Assembly: GCA_035719105.1 (NCBI GenBank)
Contig: DASTGN010000004.1
Span: forward strand, 124,001 to 188,000
Direction: 5' to 3'
DNA: 64,000 nucleotides
DNA from: UBA8389 sp035719105
GTDB lineage: Bacteria; Bacteroidota; Bacteroidia; Bacteroidales; UBA1402
Under the pieces are notes generated by a model, which did not search any database, had not been told where the DNA came from, and saw only the letters and a program-made list of their open reading frames with translations. Positions 1 to 8,671 of this stretch are shown piece after piece (position 1 is the stretch's first letter; every line of letters starts with the position of its first letter). A program made the position numbers and the translations under genes.

Positions 1-93
1 CTTGGGTAAACCCAATTCAGCGAGTAGCTCTTCAGAGCTTATGGACATATGCACATCCGTCAGTGCATTTCCCATTCCTAAAAGACGTATCAT
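1..93 (-). CDS. PfkB-family carbohydrate/nucleoside kinase, N-terminal fragment (runs off the window)
   Basis: The first 31 codons of a minus-strand gene are present, starting at the ATG at 93-91 and open to the window edge. The peptide begins MIRLLGMGNALTDV and continues to a short EELLAELGLPK segment. This matches the usual start of PfkB-family adenosine kinase-like sugar kinases, where a GNALxDV strand is followed by the EELGLPKG motif. No in-frame ATG is seen immediately upstream. The gene diverges from the tRNA-Asn pair. Because only the N-terminus is visible, the substrate (adenosine, ribose, fructose or another) cannot be assigned. Confidence 0.72.
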   Translation of the reverse strand, partial: MIRLLGMGNALTDVHMSISSEELLAELGLPK

Positions 94-116
94 AGCATTT
101 ATTTTTGGCAAAGATA

Positions 117-147
117 TTGCATTATTCGAGAAATACGTGTACTTTTG
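117..147 (+). promoter_or_regulatory. Bacteroidota-type promoter of the tRNA-Asn pair
   Basis: TTG at 117-119 is followed after 20 bases by TACTTTTG at 140-147, fitting the Bacteroidota vegetative consensus TTTG-N19-TAnnTTTG. The first tRNA-Asn starts 30 bases downstream. No other plus-strand gene lies closer. Confidence 0.7.
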
Positions 148-176
148 CCCCGCATTTTGAGAGAAGTGCATTACAC

Positions 177-253
177 TCTTCAGTAGCTCAGTCGGTTAGA
201 GCATCTGACTGTTAATCAGAGGGTCGTAGGTTCAAGTCCTACCTGAAGAGCCA
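177..253 (+). tRNA. tRNA-Asn (anticodon GTT), copy 1, with encoded CCA
   Basis: A full cloverleaf can be drawn. The acceptor TCTTCAG (177-183) pairs with CTGAAGA (243-249), with discriminator G at 250. The anticodon stem TCTGA/TCAGA encloses loop CTGTTAA, whose middle bases GTT read Asn codons. The T-loop is TTCAAGT. CCA follows at 251-253, so the 3' end appears to be encoded. The 74-base body is identical to the second copy 94 bases downstream. Confidence 0.97.
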
Positions 254-270
254 ACTTTTTTTAATTTTAT

Positions 271-344
271 TCTTCAGTAGCTCAGTCGGTTAGAGCATCT
301 GACTGTTAATCAGAGGGTCGTAGGTTCAAGTCCTACCTGAAGAG
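271..344 (+). tRNA. tRNA-Asn (anticodon GTT), copy 2, no encoded CCA
   Basis: The 74-base body is identical to the copy at 177-250 (acceptor TCTTCAG/CTGAAGA, anticodon GTT). Here the discriminator G at 344 is followed by CGA rather than CCA, so CCA must be added by the nucleotidyltransferase. The two copies are 20 bases apart with an AT-rich spacer and no second promoter, so they are probably processed from one transcript. Confidence 0.97.
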
Positions 345-352
345 CGAAATCG

Positions 353-375
353 CCAGCATCAATGCTGGTTTTTTT
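353..375 (+). terminator. Rho-independent terminator after the tRNA-Asn pair
   Basis: A perfect stem CCAGCAT (353-359) / ATGCTGG (362-368) with a two-base gap is followed by seven T at 369-375. It lies 8 bases after the second tRNA and only 18 bases before the Nudix start codon. Confidence 0.85.
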
Positions 376-393
376 GTCTCAATCCACTGACCG

Positions 394-921
394 ATGGAAA
401 CACACCCCCTCCAAAAATTCCAATTCTGCCCAGCCTGCGGTTCGGCACATTGGGAAATCAACAATTTCAAATCGAAGCATTGCGCGGATTGCGGGTTCAC
501 GTATTATGCCAATGCGAGTGCGGCTGTTGCTTGTTTCATCCAGAACGATGAAGGAGACTTGTTAGTTTGTCGACGTGCGAAAGAGCCGGCCAAAGGCACA
601 TTGGACTTGCCTGGAGGTTTTGTGGACATGGACGAATCGGCGGAAGTAGCCCTCAAGCGTGAAATAAAGGAAGAATTGAACCTGGAGCTGACTGATATCC
701 ACTTCCTAAACTCCATACCTAATCTTTATGAATACTCCGGCATGGTCATCCATACGTTAGACCTGCTTTTCACCGCCAAAGTCGAGGATTTGGCACCGTT
801 ACACGCCGCAGACGATGTGGTGGAGGCTTTTTTCATGAAGCTTAACACTATTTCACCTACCGACTTTGGGCTGGATTCAATAAAAAAGGGTATTATTGCA
901 TTCTTAAAGGCAACTACATGA
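394..921 (+). CDS. Nudix hydrolase with N-terminal zinc ribbon
   Basis: This 175-residue protein has two parts. An N-terminal zinc ribbon uses Cys12, Cys15, Cys30 and Cys33 in the CPxCG...CxxCG arrangement known from NADH pyrophosphatase (NudC-like) proteins. A Nudix domain then carries the Nudix box at about residues 75-97: G-x5-E-x7-REIKEEL, with Asn where many members have Gly. Family members hydrolyse nucleoside diphosphates linked to another moiety, using Mg2+ held by the box glutamates. The substrate here is not predictable. The gene heads a four-gene plus-strand run, and its TGA overlaps the ATG of the TPR gene by four bases. No promoter was found between the tRNA terminator and this start. 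Confidence 0.9.
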   Translation: METHPLQKFQFCPACGSAHWEINNFKSKHCADCGFTYYANASAAVACFIQNDEGDLLVCRRAKEPAKGTLDLPGGFVDMDESAEVALKREIKEELNLELTDIHFLNSIPNLYEYSGMVIHTLDLLFTAKVEDLAPLHAADDVVEAFFMKLNTISPTDFGLDSIKKGIIAFLKATT

Positions 922-3900
922 ATCGTATTTTTTGGGCAGTGCTGCTTTTCATTTTAGCAGCGGGTCCCCTCTACTCACAGAAAATCCGAGCAAAGGATGA
1001 TCCCGATGAGCTTTTTTTCCTGGCCAATGAACAATACCGGGAAAATGAGTATCCAGCGTGCTACCGAACCATTTCCAATTGGTTCAACGAATCCAAAAAC
1101 CCATTATTGCTGGAAGAAGCCAGTTTCCTGCTGGCAACGGTATCTTGGGAATTGGACAAACGGGATGCCAGTCTGTTGCTGATTCAATTCATCAAAGATT
1201 TTCCCTTGTCGGTAAAACTGCCAAGAGCCTATTACCTTTTGGGTTGCACCGCTCTTAATGCCGAGCAATTCGAGGACGCGTTGGGTTTTTTCAAACGATG
1301 CCCCGAATCGATTCTAACCTTGGCCGAAGTCGATGAATATCGCTTCCGTTATGCATATGCTTCGTTGCAAGTGAAAGATTATGCAACCGCCAGAAATCTG
1401 TTCACCAAAATCACTCAAGGCGAAAATCGATACGTGCCCTCGGCTACTTATTTCCTAGCATACATGGATTATGCGGACGGCAAAATTCTGGAAGCTCGAG
1501 AAGGCTTTGAGAAAGTGAGCGATCAGGCACAATACCGAAACGTAACCGACTACTTCAAACTTCAACTTTTATACATCGACGGCAAATTCGATGAAATGAC
1601 CGTCAAAGCTGACTCCATGCTTCGGATGAAACCCACACCCGAACAGAAAATGGAACTGGTTCGGCTATTAGGTGCAGCCTGGTTTGACAAGAAGCGCTAC
1701 AGTCTGTCGTTACAATACTATCAGGAATACATGGCGATGACCACCGAGTTGCATCGTTCGGACTTGTATCGGATAGGAATCAACTATTATTCTCAGCGTA
1801 ATTACACTTCGGCCATCAATTATCTGACGCAGGCTTCGGGTGTGGATGACGCCATTTCGCAAAGCGCAACGTATCACATGGGACTTTGCTATCTGAAACA
1901 AGATAAGAAAGATCAGGCAAGAATGAGTTTTGAACAGGCTTCTCAAACGACTTACGACAAACCAACCCAGGAAAAGGCGCTGTATAATTATGCACTTTTA
2001 TGCTACCAAAATTCATATTCCCCTTTTAACGAGCAAGCCAAAGCTTTTCAACGGATTCTGACGGAGTTCCCGACTTCTGAATTCTCTCCCATGGTAAGCA
2101 ACTTTCTATCAGAGGTTTACCTATCTTCAAAAGACTATGACGGGTCGTTGGCTTCCATCGATGCTTTGCAGGATCCAGGGCCTAAAATGCTACAAACCAA
2201 ATGCAGGTTGTTGTTTCTGTCAGGAATGGAAAAATACAACGACCAAAATTTCACGGAAGCTCAACAATTGATTACCAAATCGGCGGTCTTGGCAATGGAA
2301 CTAAACCTCCCCATGAATGAAATCCTGTATTGGAAAGGCGAGTGCAATTATCGGCTGGGATTCCTCAAAGAAGCGGCAGAAGACTTCAAAACTTTTGCAC
2401 AAGATCCAGGCAGCTTCAAGTTAAAAGCCTACCCCATTGTTTCTTACCAATTGGGTTACGCCTATTTCAATCAAGGATTGTTTGTTGAAGCCAAGTCTTG
2501 GTTCGAAAAATTCACGGCACAAACAGGCGTTAAAAAAGAAAAAACATACACCGATGCATTAAACCGCATCGGCGACTGTTACTTCCAGGCCAAGGATATT
2601 GCCAAAGCTGAAAAAGCCTACCAGTCCGCGTTGGTGAGTCAATCGGCTGGAAACGACTACGCAACCTATCAATTGGCTATTTGTCAAGGCGCCCGAAAGT
2701 TGTACAGAGGGAAGGTAGACATGCTGAACGATTTTGACAAGAAGTATCCTCAATCGGTCTTTTTGGATAAAGCCCTTTATGAACTGGGCAGCACATATGT
2801 CTTAATCAAACAAATGGACCAGGCAGCCATCGTCTTGACCAAATTACTGAAGCTTTGTGGCGAATCTCCACTATCCCGTCAAGCAAGTTTGCAAATGGCC
2901 GACATTCTGGCTACACAAGGCAAAACAGACCAAGCCATCGCTTCCTATAAAAAAGTCATCGAACTGTATCCGGGCAGTGAAGAAGCGCAAGCTGCGCTCA
3001 AAGGGCTGAAAACCATATTCATTACCAACAACACAGTGAGCAATTACCTGAGTTACACGGCAGGACTTCGCGGCATTGTCAAAATTGAAACCGGAGAAGA
3101 AGATTCCCTGGCTTTCCAAACCGCTGAGGCAGCACGGATAGCAAACAAGCCCTCTGAGGCGATTGATGGTTATGCTTTCTACCTTCAGAATTTTCCTTCT
3201 GGAGCTTTTCGCACAGACAGCCATTACCAGATGGGACGGTTGATGTTCATCACCGGCAACACCAAAGCAGGCATGATTGAACTGGATTCTGTCATTTCCA
3301 AAACTGGAAACCAATATCAAGTTCCAGCGGCCAAATTATTGGCAGAGGGTTGTTATGCAGCGAAAGATTATGCCTTGGCGTTAAGCGCTTTTCAACAACT
3401 GGAAAACCTGGCAACAGATCGTTTGACGCAACTGACCGCCAGTATGGGTGTGATTCGTTGCTCCTATTTCCTTGAATTGTACAAAGGGGCTGTAGATGCA
3501 GCAAATAGAATGCTCAATGATGAGAACCCGGGTACCGATATGCAGCGCGAAGCCTTATATTTTAGGGGCATGTCCCTTTTGAATGATGGCTTGAACGAAC
3601 AGGCAAAAGCCGATCTTCAAACGCTGGGTGTTGAATCACAAACAGCTTACGGAGCAGAAGCGCGGTTTCGTTTGGCAGAATGCCTATTCACTGAAGGCAA
3701 CGATAAAGATTCCGAAAAAGCCATTCAGGAATTCCTAACCGAAGGATCATCCCAATCGTATTGGTTGGCCCGTTCGTCCATTTTGATGGCGGACATTTGC
3801 ATCAAACGCGGAAACGACGTGCAAGCCAGACAGTATCTGAATAGCTTGAAACAAAATTACACAGTAAAAAATGATGTGCAGGAAATGATAGTCAGTCGCC

Positions 3901-3929
3901 TGAACAGTTTAGCCCAACGACGCAATTGA
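918..3929 (+). CDS. Large secreted tetratricopeptide-repeat protein
   Basis: The 1003-residue protein has a clear signal peptide of about 20 residues (hydrophobic core AVLLFILAAG, cut near LYSQ). The remainder is repeated helix-turn-helix units typical of TPRs, with recurring patterns such as A-x-Y-x-L-G and A-x-x-x-F-x-x. Such proteins are usually periplasmic or outer-membrane-associated scaffolds. The start overlaps the Nudix stop (ATGA), and the stop lies 2 bases before the ATG of the barrel protein, so the three genes are probably co-translated. The close link to a TonB-receptor-like barrel suggests an envelope complex. That is inference, and no enzymatic domain is visible. Confidence 0.85.
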   Translation: MNRIFWAVLLFILAAGPLYSQKIRAKDDPDELFFLANEQYRENEYPACYRTISNWFNESKNPLLLEEASFLLATVSWELDKRDASLLLIQFIKDFPLSVKLPRAYYLLGCTALNAEQFEDALGFFKRCPESILTLAEVDEYRFRYAYASLQVKDYATARNLFTKITQGENRYVPSATYFLAYMDYADGKILEAREGFEKVSDQAQYRNVTDYFKLQLLYIDGKFDEMTVKADSMLRMKPTPEQKMELVRLLGAAWFDKKRYSLSLQYYQEYMAMTTELHRSDLYRIGINYYSQRNYTSAINYLTQASGVDDAISQSATYHMGLCYLKQDKKDQARMSFEQASQTTYDKPTQEKALYNYALLCYQNSYSPFNEQAKAFQRILTEFPTSEFSPMVSNFLSEVYLSSKDYDGSLASIDALQDPGPKMLQTKCRLLFLSGMEKYNDQNFTEAQQLITKSAVLAMELNLPMNEILYWKGECNYRLGFLKEAAEDFKTFAQDPGSFKLKAYPIVSYQLGYAYFNQGLFVEAKSWFEKFTAQTGVKKEKTYTDALNRIGDCYFQAKDIAKAEKAYQSALVSQSAGNDYATYQLAICQGARKLYRGKVDMLNDFDKKYPQSVFLDKALYELGSTYVLIKQMDQAAIVLTKLLKLCGESPLSRQASLQMADILATQGKTDQAIASYKKVIELYPGSEEAQAALKGLKTIFITNNTVSNYLSYTAGLRGIVKIETGEEDSLAFQTAEAARIANKPSEAIDGYAFYLQNFPSGAFRTDSHYQMGRLMFITGNTKAGMIELDSVISKTGNQYQVPAAKLLAEGCYAAKDYALALSAFQQLENLATDRLTQLTASMGVIRCSYFLELYKGAVDAANRMLNDENPGTDMQREALYFRGMSLLNDGLNEQAKADLQTLGVESQTAYGAEARFRLAECLFTEGNDKDSEKAIQEFLTEGSSQSYWLARSSILMADICIKRGNDVQARQYLNSLKQNYTVKNDVQEMIVSRLNSLAQRRN

Positions 3930-3931
3930 TT

Positions 3932-5746
3932 ATGAGAACCTCGAAGATATTCGCACTGACAGGCTGCTTGCTATTTGCCACACTGATAGCAACGGCAGCC
4001 AAAACAACCAAGCCAAAAACGACAACGGTTGTCAAGGACAGTGTTCCTTATTCAGATGGATCGGTAGATCGAAAATTCCAACCCGTTTTAGTGCCCGTGG
4101 AACGCATTTTAGTGCTTCCAGGCTTGGAACAGCAGAAAGAAACGAAGCAAACAATGGTTTTTTCCATCGTGGAAAGTCCAGCATCGCTCAAAGGCGAGTA
4201 TAACCCGCTTCCAGCAGCCGGTATTCAACAGGAATTCCCTGCTAATCATCAAATTGGTTATGTTCGATTAGGCGTTGGCAATCATCGTGCCTTTTTGGGT
4301 GATGTTCAATTGAACCTCCTTAGGGCATCCACTCAGTCGTTCGACGTCAACTTCAGTCATCGTTCCATATTTGGTGAAGTGTTGTTTCCTTCTGGGGAAA
4401 TTAATGATGCCTATCATTCTGAAAACAATTTTGGTATGAATTACAGGGCTTCGATGAACAAAACTGTTTTGGAAGCCAGTTTGGGTGAACGGTTCAATTT
4501 TTGGAACAATTACGGGAAATGGAATGCACCTGTTGCGGATACACTGAAAATACCCGGTGGTCAATGGTCTACGGATGGTTCTTTCACCATCGGCCTCAAG
4601 TCAAAAGATTTGGAAAATCCCGTTTCTTGGGCTGTGAAATCCGAAGGACATTTATTTCGTCTGGGAAACGGCGTTAGCTCTTCTACCAATATTCCAATCG
4701 TCAATAAAGGTGGAGCTGAAAACGAAATCAAACTTTCCGGATTTCTGAATTACGACCTGAGCAACCTGCTCCAATTGGGTGTTGACGCAAAAATTCGCAA
4801 TTTTTCGTATCGACTGCCTGCGAGTTACAAAATTGATGCCAACCAGGCTGCATTGGCAACCCAATTCGAAGACCGGGGTTATTTAGAACTAACACCCAAC
4901 GCCACATTCTTTTATAGGAATTGGCGGTTCAAGGGTGGTTTTAAGCTTTCATTACCTTCTCTGATCAGCGAATCCGTTCGCCCCAATTTGATTGCTTCAG
5001 CCATTACACCGTTGGGAAGAAAAGTGGTTTTGAGCCTTACCCTGGATGGTGGCGTGGAGCCAATGTCCTATCGGGAAGGCATTTCCATGAACCCTTGGTT
5101 GGATCCAGCCATCCGTTTACGTTCCGTTTGGAAGCCCTACGACGTGAAAGGCAATCTGGACTTCAGGCCTATTTCAAATTTAAGAGTCAGCGCGGAGTTT
5201 GGAATGAACACCTTGATTGACGCACCGTTTTTTACCAATGCCCTACCTTGGACAGCGGGTATTAACAATGCCCAGGGACACCTTTTCGCCGTGGAATACA
5301 TGACTTCCACCCAATTGCATGTCGAAATCAATGGTGAATACTCCATCGAAAACCTGTTGACGATTTTGGGCAGCATACGGACAAATACTTTTACGAATAG
5401 TAGCGAAAACACGAACGTCGACAATCTATTAGCCGCCAATGGTCGGAAAGCCTGGTATATGCCAGGTGTGGAAGCCCGCTTGCGAGCCGATGTTCATCCG
5501 GTGGATAAACTGACTGTGTTTGCAGATTACCGGTTGGAGGCTCTTCGCTATGCGCCTACTCTCACGACTTTCAGCAGCAAGATGGATCCCATCAACGACC
5601 TCAGCTTCGGCGCCAATTACAAGATTAGCAAAGAAGTAGGCATCCTGATGCACGTGAACAACTTGCTCGATCAGCGCTATCAGGTTTATTATGGCTATCC
5701 GGTTCACGGCTTTACCGCTTTGGTAGGCGGTTCCGTTTCCTTTTGA
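3932..5746 (+). CDS. Outer-membrane beta-barrel protein resembling the barrel of TonB-dependent receptors
   Basis: The 604-residue protein starts at the ATG at 3932, preferred to the in-frame TTG at 3926 because that codon overlaps the upstream stop. A signal peptide (about 22 residues, ending near ATAAK) is followed by alternating amphipathic strands. It ends with a NNLLDQRY...GYP segment and a terminal Phe, as seen at the end of TonB-dependent receptor barrels and recognised by the Bam machinery. No plug domain is evident: at about 600 residues, with roughly 80 linker-like residues before the strands, it is too short for a full receptor. It lies directly after the TPR gene and 5 bases before recO. 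Confidence 0.75.
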   Translation: MRTSKIFALTGCLLFATLIATAAKTTKPKTTTVVKDSVPYSDGSVDRKFQPVLVPVERILVLPGLEQQKETKQTMVFSIVESPASLKGEYNPLPAAGIQQEFPANHQIGYVRLGVGNHRAFLGDVQLNLLRASTQSFDVNFSHRSIFGEVLFPSGEINDAYHSENNFGMNYRASMNKTVLEASLGERFNFWNNYGKWNAPVADTLKIPGGQWSTDGSFTIGLKSKDLENPVSWAVKSEGHLFRLGNGVSSSTNIPIVNKGGAENEIKLSGFLNYDLSNLLQLGVDAKIRNFSYRLPASYKIDANQAALATQFEDRGYLELTPNATFFYRNWRFKGGFKLSLPSLISESVRPNLIASAITPLGRKVVLSLTLDGGVEPMSYREGISMNPWLDPAIRLRSVWKPYDVKGNLDFRPISNLRVSAEFGMNTLIDAPFFTNALPWTAGINNAQGHLFAVEYMTSTQLHVEINGEYSIENLLTILGSIRTNTFTNSSENTNVDNLLAANGRKAWYMPGVEARLRADVHPVDKLTVFADYRLEALRYAPTLTTFSSKMDPINDLSFGANYKISKEVGILMHVNNLLDQRYQVYYGYPVHGFTALVGGSVSF

Positions 5747-5751
5747 TCCGT

Positions 5752-6477
5752 ATGTTGGTCAAGGCTAAAGCAATTGTTCTGCACTGTCAGGCGTACAACG
5801 ATTCGACAACCATTGTTCACCTGTACACTGAAGAATTCGGTCGTATCAGTTATTTAGTCAACAAATCGCACAGCAAAAAATCATCCTTGAGGGGCGCTTT
5901 TTTTCAACCCTTGTCCTTGGTTGAAATCGAAGCAGACCACCACGGGAACCGTTCGCTGCAGCGCATTAAAGAAATTCGTTCCATTTTTCCGTTCACTGGC
6001 ATACCCAACGATCCGTATAAAAATTCCATGGCGTTGTTTCTGGCCGAAGTCTTGTACCGATCTTTGCGAGAATCCGAAAAAAATCCAGCCCTGTTTGATT
6101 ACTTGTTGCGATCCATTCAGTTTCTGGATTTGTGCGAAAAAGGTTTGGCGAACTTTCACCTCGTTTTCCTCATCAAACTGACCCGATACTTAGGATTTTA
6201 CCCCAATACGGAAGGGCAGCGTCCGAACTGGTATTTCGACCTCCAAGGAGGTTGTTTCGTTCAGATGCGGCCCTTACACAATGCCTGGCTCAGCCCTGAG
6301 CAGGCAGTTGATTTCGCCCAATTGATGCGAATGACTTTTGAAAATCTGGCGGCTTTTCGTTTTGACCACCGCGAACGGGTGGAAATTCTAAACCAAATGA
6401 TGAACTATTACAGAATGCATCTGGCCGAATTTCCTACCATCAAATCGCTGGCTGTTCTGCAGGAAGTCTTTGAATGA
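5752..6477 (+). CDS. recO: DNA repair protein RecO
   Basis: This 241-residue protein begins MLVKAKAIVLH, the usual RecO start, so the ATG at 5752 is preferred to the in-frame TTG at 5743. The N-terminal third is the OB-fold with the HLYTEEFGRISYLV strand pair; the remainder is the helical C-terminal domain with the conserved F-x-L-K-x-x-x-x-L-G-F-x-P segment. RecO works with RecR to load RecA onto SSB-coated gaps in the RecF pathway. The zinc-finger cysteines seen in some RecO proteins are not present. It is the last gene of the plus-strand run, and its stop directly abuts the stop of the convergent doxX-like gene. Confidence 0.93.
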   Translation: MLVKAKAIVLHCQAYNDSTTIVHLYTEEFGRISYLVNKSHSKKSSLRGAFFQPLSLVEIEADHHGNRSLQRIKEIRSIFPFTGIPNDPYKNSMALFLAEVLYRSLRESEKNPALFDYLLRSIQFLDLCEKGLANFHLVFLIKLTRYLGFYPNTEGQRPNWYFDLQGGCFVQMRPLHNAWLSPEQAVDFAQLMRMTFENLAAFRFDHRERVEILNQMMNYYRMHLAEFPTIKSLAVLQEVFE

Positions 6478-6939
6478 TTACTTCTTCAGGTATTTGGAAA
6501 CGACATTGTCCAAACCCCATCTTCCTGCACCACCAAGTACCAAAGCTAATCCTGCGCCAAGCACCAGAATGAAATATTCAATGCCTTCTCCAGGTTGGTT
6601 TCCAAACCAGTTCATAAAGAAACCATTGTGGATGTGACCGCCAATGATCATGGCTCCTGCCATTTGAATGGTGATGGCTGCTGCCATGAAACGAGTACCA
6701 AGTCCCAAAATAAGGCCGATAGGACCAACGAATTCAGCCAAAATGACCAAGACTCCGAGTAAGACGGGCATGCCCATGGAACTGAAAAAACCAAGTGTGC
6801 CTTCGAGGCCATAACCTCCGAACATACCCAATGCTTTCTGCATGCCATGTGGTAGAATGACGACACCAAGTGCCAAACGAACTAAAAGTAAAGCGGTGGA
6901 TTTCGTATCCGTTGCGAAAAAAGATTTAATTGCTTTCAT
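6478..6939 (-). CDS. DoxX-family integral membrane protein
   Basis: The 153-residue protein has four hydrophobic segments. Its sequence patterns are typical of the DoxX family: L-x-x-R-L-x-x-G-x-x-x-x-x-H-G near the N-terminus, and G-G-H-x-x-x-G-F-F in the third loop. Family members are small inner-membrane proteins linked to thiosulfate:quinone oxidoreduction or to redox stress, but most are uncharacterised. It lies 12 bases after the pirin gene on the same strand, and an AraC regulator precedes the pair. This suggests a small stress-response or quinone-related unit. The tail abuts recO. Confidence 0.88.
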   Translation of the reverse strand: MKAIKSFFATDTKSTALLLVRLALGVVILPHGMQKALGMFGGYGLEGTLGFFSSMGMPVLLGVLVILAEFVGPIGLILGLGTRFMAAAITIQMAGAMIIGGHIHNGFFMNWFGNQPGEGIEYFILVLGAGLALVLGGAGRWGLDNVVSKYLKK

Positions 6940-6951
6940 AAGTTAAATTGT

Positions 6952-7677
6952 TTATTTGTTGTTAGTTGCATCCATCGGAACTTCCATTAACAAAATTTTG
7001 GAGGGTTCATTCGAATGGATTTCGATTTGTTTTGTTTCGTATATGCCCAAGCCGTCACGACGATCAAGAGCTTGCCCAGAGACGTTGACTTTGCCTTCGA
7101 GAACGAAAACATAGACACCGGTGTTTTGACCTTTCAGTTCGTAATTTCCCTCCCAACCTTTGGACAGGTCACCCAAATGAAACCAGGCTTGCTGACCAAT
7201 CCAGGCTCCGTCGTCATCGGCGTTGGGGGAAACAATTTGATACAAGGTATCTGGTTTTGCCAGTCCTTCCAAGGAAATCTGGCTGTAGCGCGGTTTGGTG
7301 TTCCTCTTTGCAGGGAAAACCCAAATTTGAAGGAATTTGGACAAATGGACGGGATCCGGATTGAATTCGCTGTGAAAAATGCCTGTTCCGGCACTCATCA
7401 CTTGAATTTCACCGACTGTCAACTTGGTAGCGTTGCCCATACTGTCCTTATGCTCAATCGACCCTTCCAATGGAATGGAAATAATCTCCATGTTGTCGTG
7501 AGGATGCTGGCCAAAGCCTTCGCCTCCAACCACTTGGTCATCATTCAACACTCGTAGCATGCCAAAATGCACCCTTTCGGGATTGTAATAATTGGCAAAA
7601 CTGAACGTGTGGTGAGAATCCAACCAACCATGATTGGCATGTCCCCTTGAATTGGCTGTATGCAGTATTGTTTTCAT
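6952..7677 (-). CDS. Pirin-family protein (cupin)
   Basis: The start is placed at the ATG at 7677 (MKTILHTANSRGH), giving 241 residues. The longer reading frame upstream runs through the promoter and does not look like pirin. The N-terminal cupin carries all four expected metal ligands: His58 and His60 in HPHDNMEI, then His102 and Glu104 in GIFHSEF. Pirins bind iron; some have quercetinase activity and others act as redox-sensing regulators. Within the family the actual function here is open. The gene lies between an AraC regulator (103 bases upstream) and doxX (12 bases downstream). Confidence 0.93.
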   Translation of the reverse strand: MKTILHTANSRGHANHGWLDSHHTFSFANYYNPERVHFGMLRVLNDDQVVGGEGFGQHPHDNMEIISIPLEGSIEHKDSMGNATKLTVGEIQVMSAGTGIFHSEFNPDPVHLSKFLQIWVFPAKRNTKPRYSQISLEGLAKPDTLYQIVSPNADDDGAWIGQQAWFHLGDLSKGWEGNYELKGQNTGVYVFVLEGKVNVSGQALDRRDGLGIYETKQIEIHSNEPSKILLMEVPMDATNNK

Positions 7678-7702
7678 TTTGCAGTACGTTAATTTTGTAA
7701 TG

Positions 7703-7710
7703 CAAAAGTA
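7703..7710 (-). promoter_or_regulatory. -7 element upstream of the pirin gene
   Basis: On the minus strand TACTTTTG fits TAnnTTTG exactly and lies 26 bases from the pirin ATG. A TTG at the proper -33 spacing is not clear. It indicates that pirin-doxX can be transcribed separately from the upstream AraC gene. Confidence 0.5.
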
Positions 7711-7780
7711 CAACGCTCTAATTCCCAAGGAAGTAAAGAAATCGGGGGAATCAATGCAAAAATCCGATATTCGGTAAAAT

Positions 7781-8668
7781 CTATCTGTTGGAACGCGTTC
7801 CAAGACGAAATTCGCCTGGAGACATGCCCGTCATTTTCTTAAAGAAGTTGTTGAAGTGGGCTGCCTCCTCGAAACCCAGCGTGAAAGCCAGTTCCTTGTT
7901 GCTGGTATCCGTAAAGACCAAAGCTCTTTTCGCTTCTAAAACCAGCTTGTTCTGAATGTGCTCCTTGGCTGAAACACCTGTCAAACTTTTCACAATCTTG
8001 TTCAGATAATCGGCCGTAACGGCTAATTCGTCGGCATAATCTGAAACTTGATGGTTGGATGCATAACGTTTGTTCAATAGATTGCGGAAGGAACGCAGGA
8101 GGCTGTTTCCACTTTCCAACAGTTGCGGATTGTCATCCTTAACAATGGAACAATGATTGTTGCTCAGTACCAGAAACAATTGAACCAAGGAAGCAATGGC
8201 TTCTCTATTGAACCGCCCGATGCTTTCTGAAAAATACTTCATTTGGTCAAAAACATTCTGATAAGCAGGCAGTTGTGAATCATTAAGTGCCAGGGGTGGT
8301 GAAATCCCATATTCATTGAACAAATACAGGTCGTCGATCATCTTTTGCGAAATGGCATTGATAATCAGAAACTCTTCTGTAAAAGCAATGAGATGCCCCT
8401 TGGGTTGAGCGAAAAAAAGCAATTGGTGCATCTGGCCTGGCATCAGGAAAAAGACCAAACCATCGGAAACTGGGTATTCATGGAAATCCACATAATGGAT
8501 TCCGTTGCCTTTTTCGATAAACATGATGGCATAGTAATCGTGTCGATGAGGGCGTTCAGATTCCAATGTGGGACCATTGTAAACGTCTTCTAGTGTCCTT
8601 AGCAGAAATCCGTCGGGATGGTCGGAGGCTTCGGCAAACGTATAGGTTCGTATGTCTGAATGTGCCAT
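7781..8668 (-). CDS. AraC-family transcriptional regulator with N-terminal cupin domain
   Basis: The 295-residue protein has an N-terminal AraC-binding cupin domain (ERPHRHDYYAIMFIEKG, then the MPGQ turn). The C-terminal double helix-turn-helix spans roughly residues 190-290: the VTADYLNKIVKSLTG helix pair, then the conserved AFTLGFEEAAHFNNFFKK and GMSPGEFR end. It starts 3 bases after the GH115 stop on the same strand, so it is co-transcribed with GH115, and it precedes pirin-doxX. It could respond to a uronic acid or aromatic ligand for GH115, or control the pirin unit. The sequence does not decide between these. Confidence 0.92.
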   Translation of the reverse strand: MAHSDIRTYTFAEASDHPDGFLLRTLEDVYNGPTLESERPHRHDYYAIMFIEKGNGIHYVDFHEYPVSDGLVFFLMPGQMHQLLFFAQPKGHLIAFTEEFLIINAISQKMIDDLYLFNEYGISPPLALNDSQLPAYQNVFDQMKYFSESIGRFNREAIASLVQLFLVLSNNHCSIVKDDNPQLLESGNSLLRSFRNLLNKRYASNHQVSDYADELAVTADYLNKIVKSLTGVSAKEHIQNKLVLEAKRALVFTDTSNKELAFTLGFEEAAHFNNFFKKMTGMSPGEFRLGTRSNR

Positions 8669-8671
8669 CTG

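Noticed and set aside
7677..7803. N-terminal extension of pirin by 42 codons
   Set aside because: The extension crosses the -7 element and overlaps the AraC stop; pirins begin at the MKTILHTANSRGH segment.
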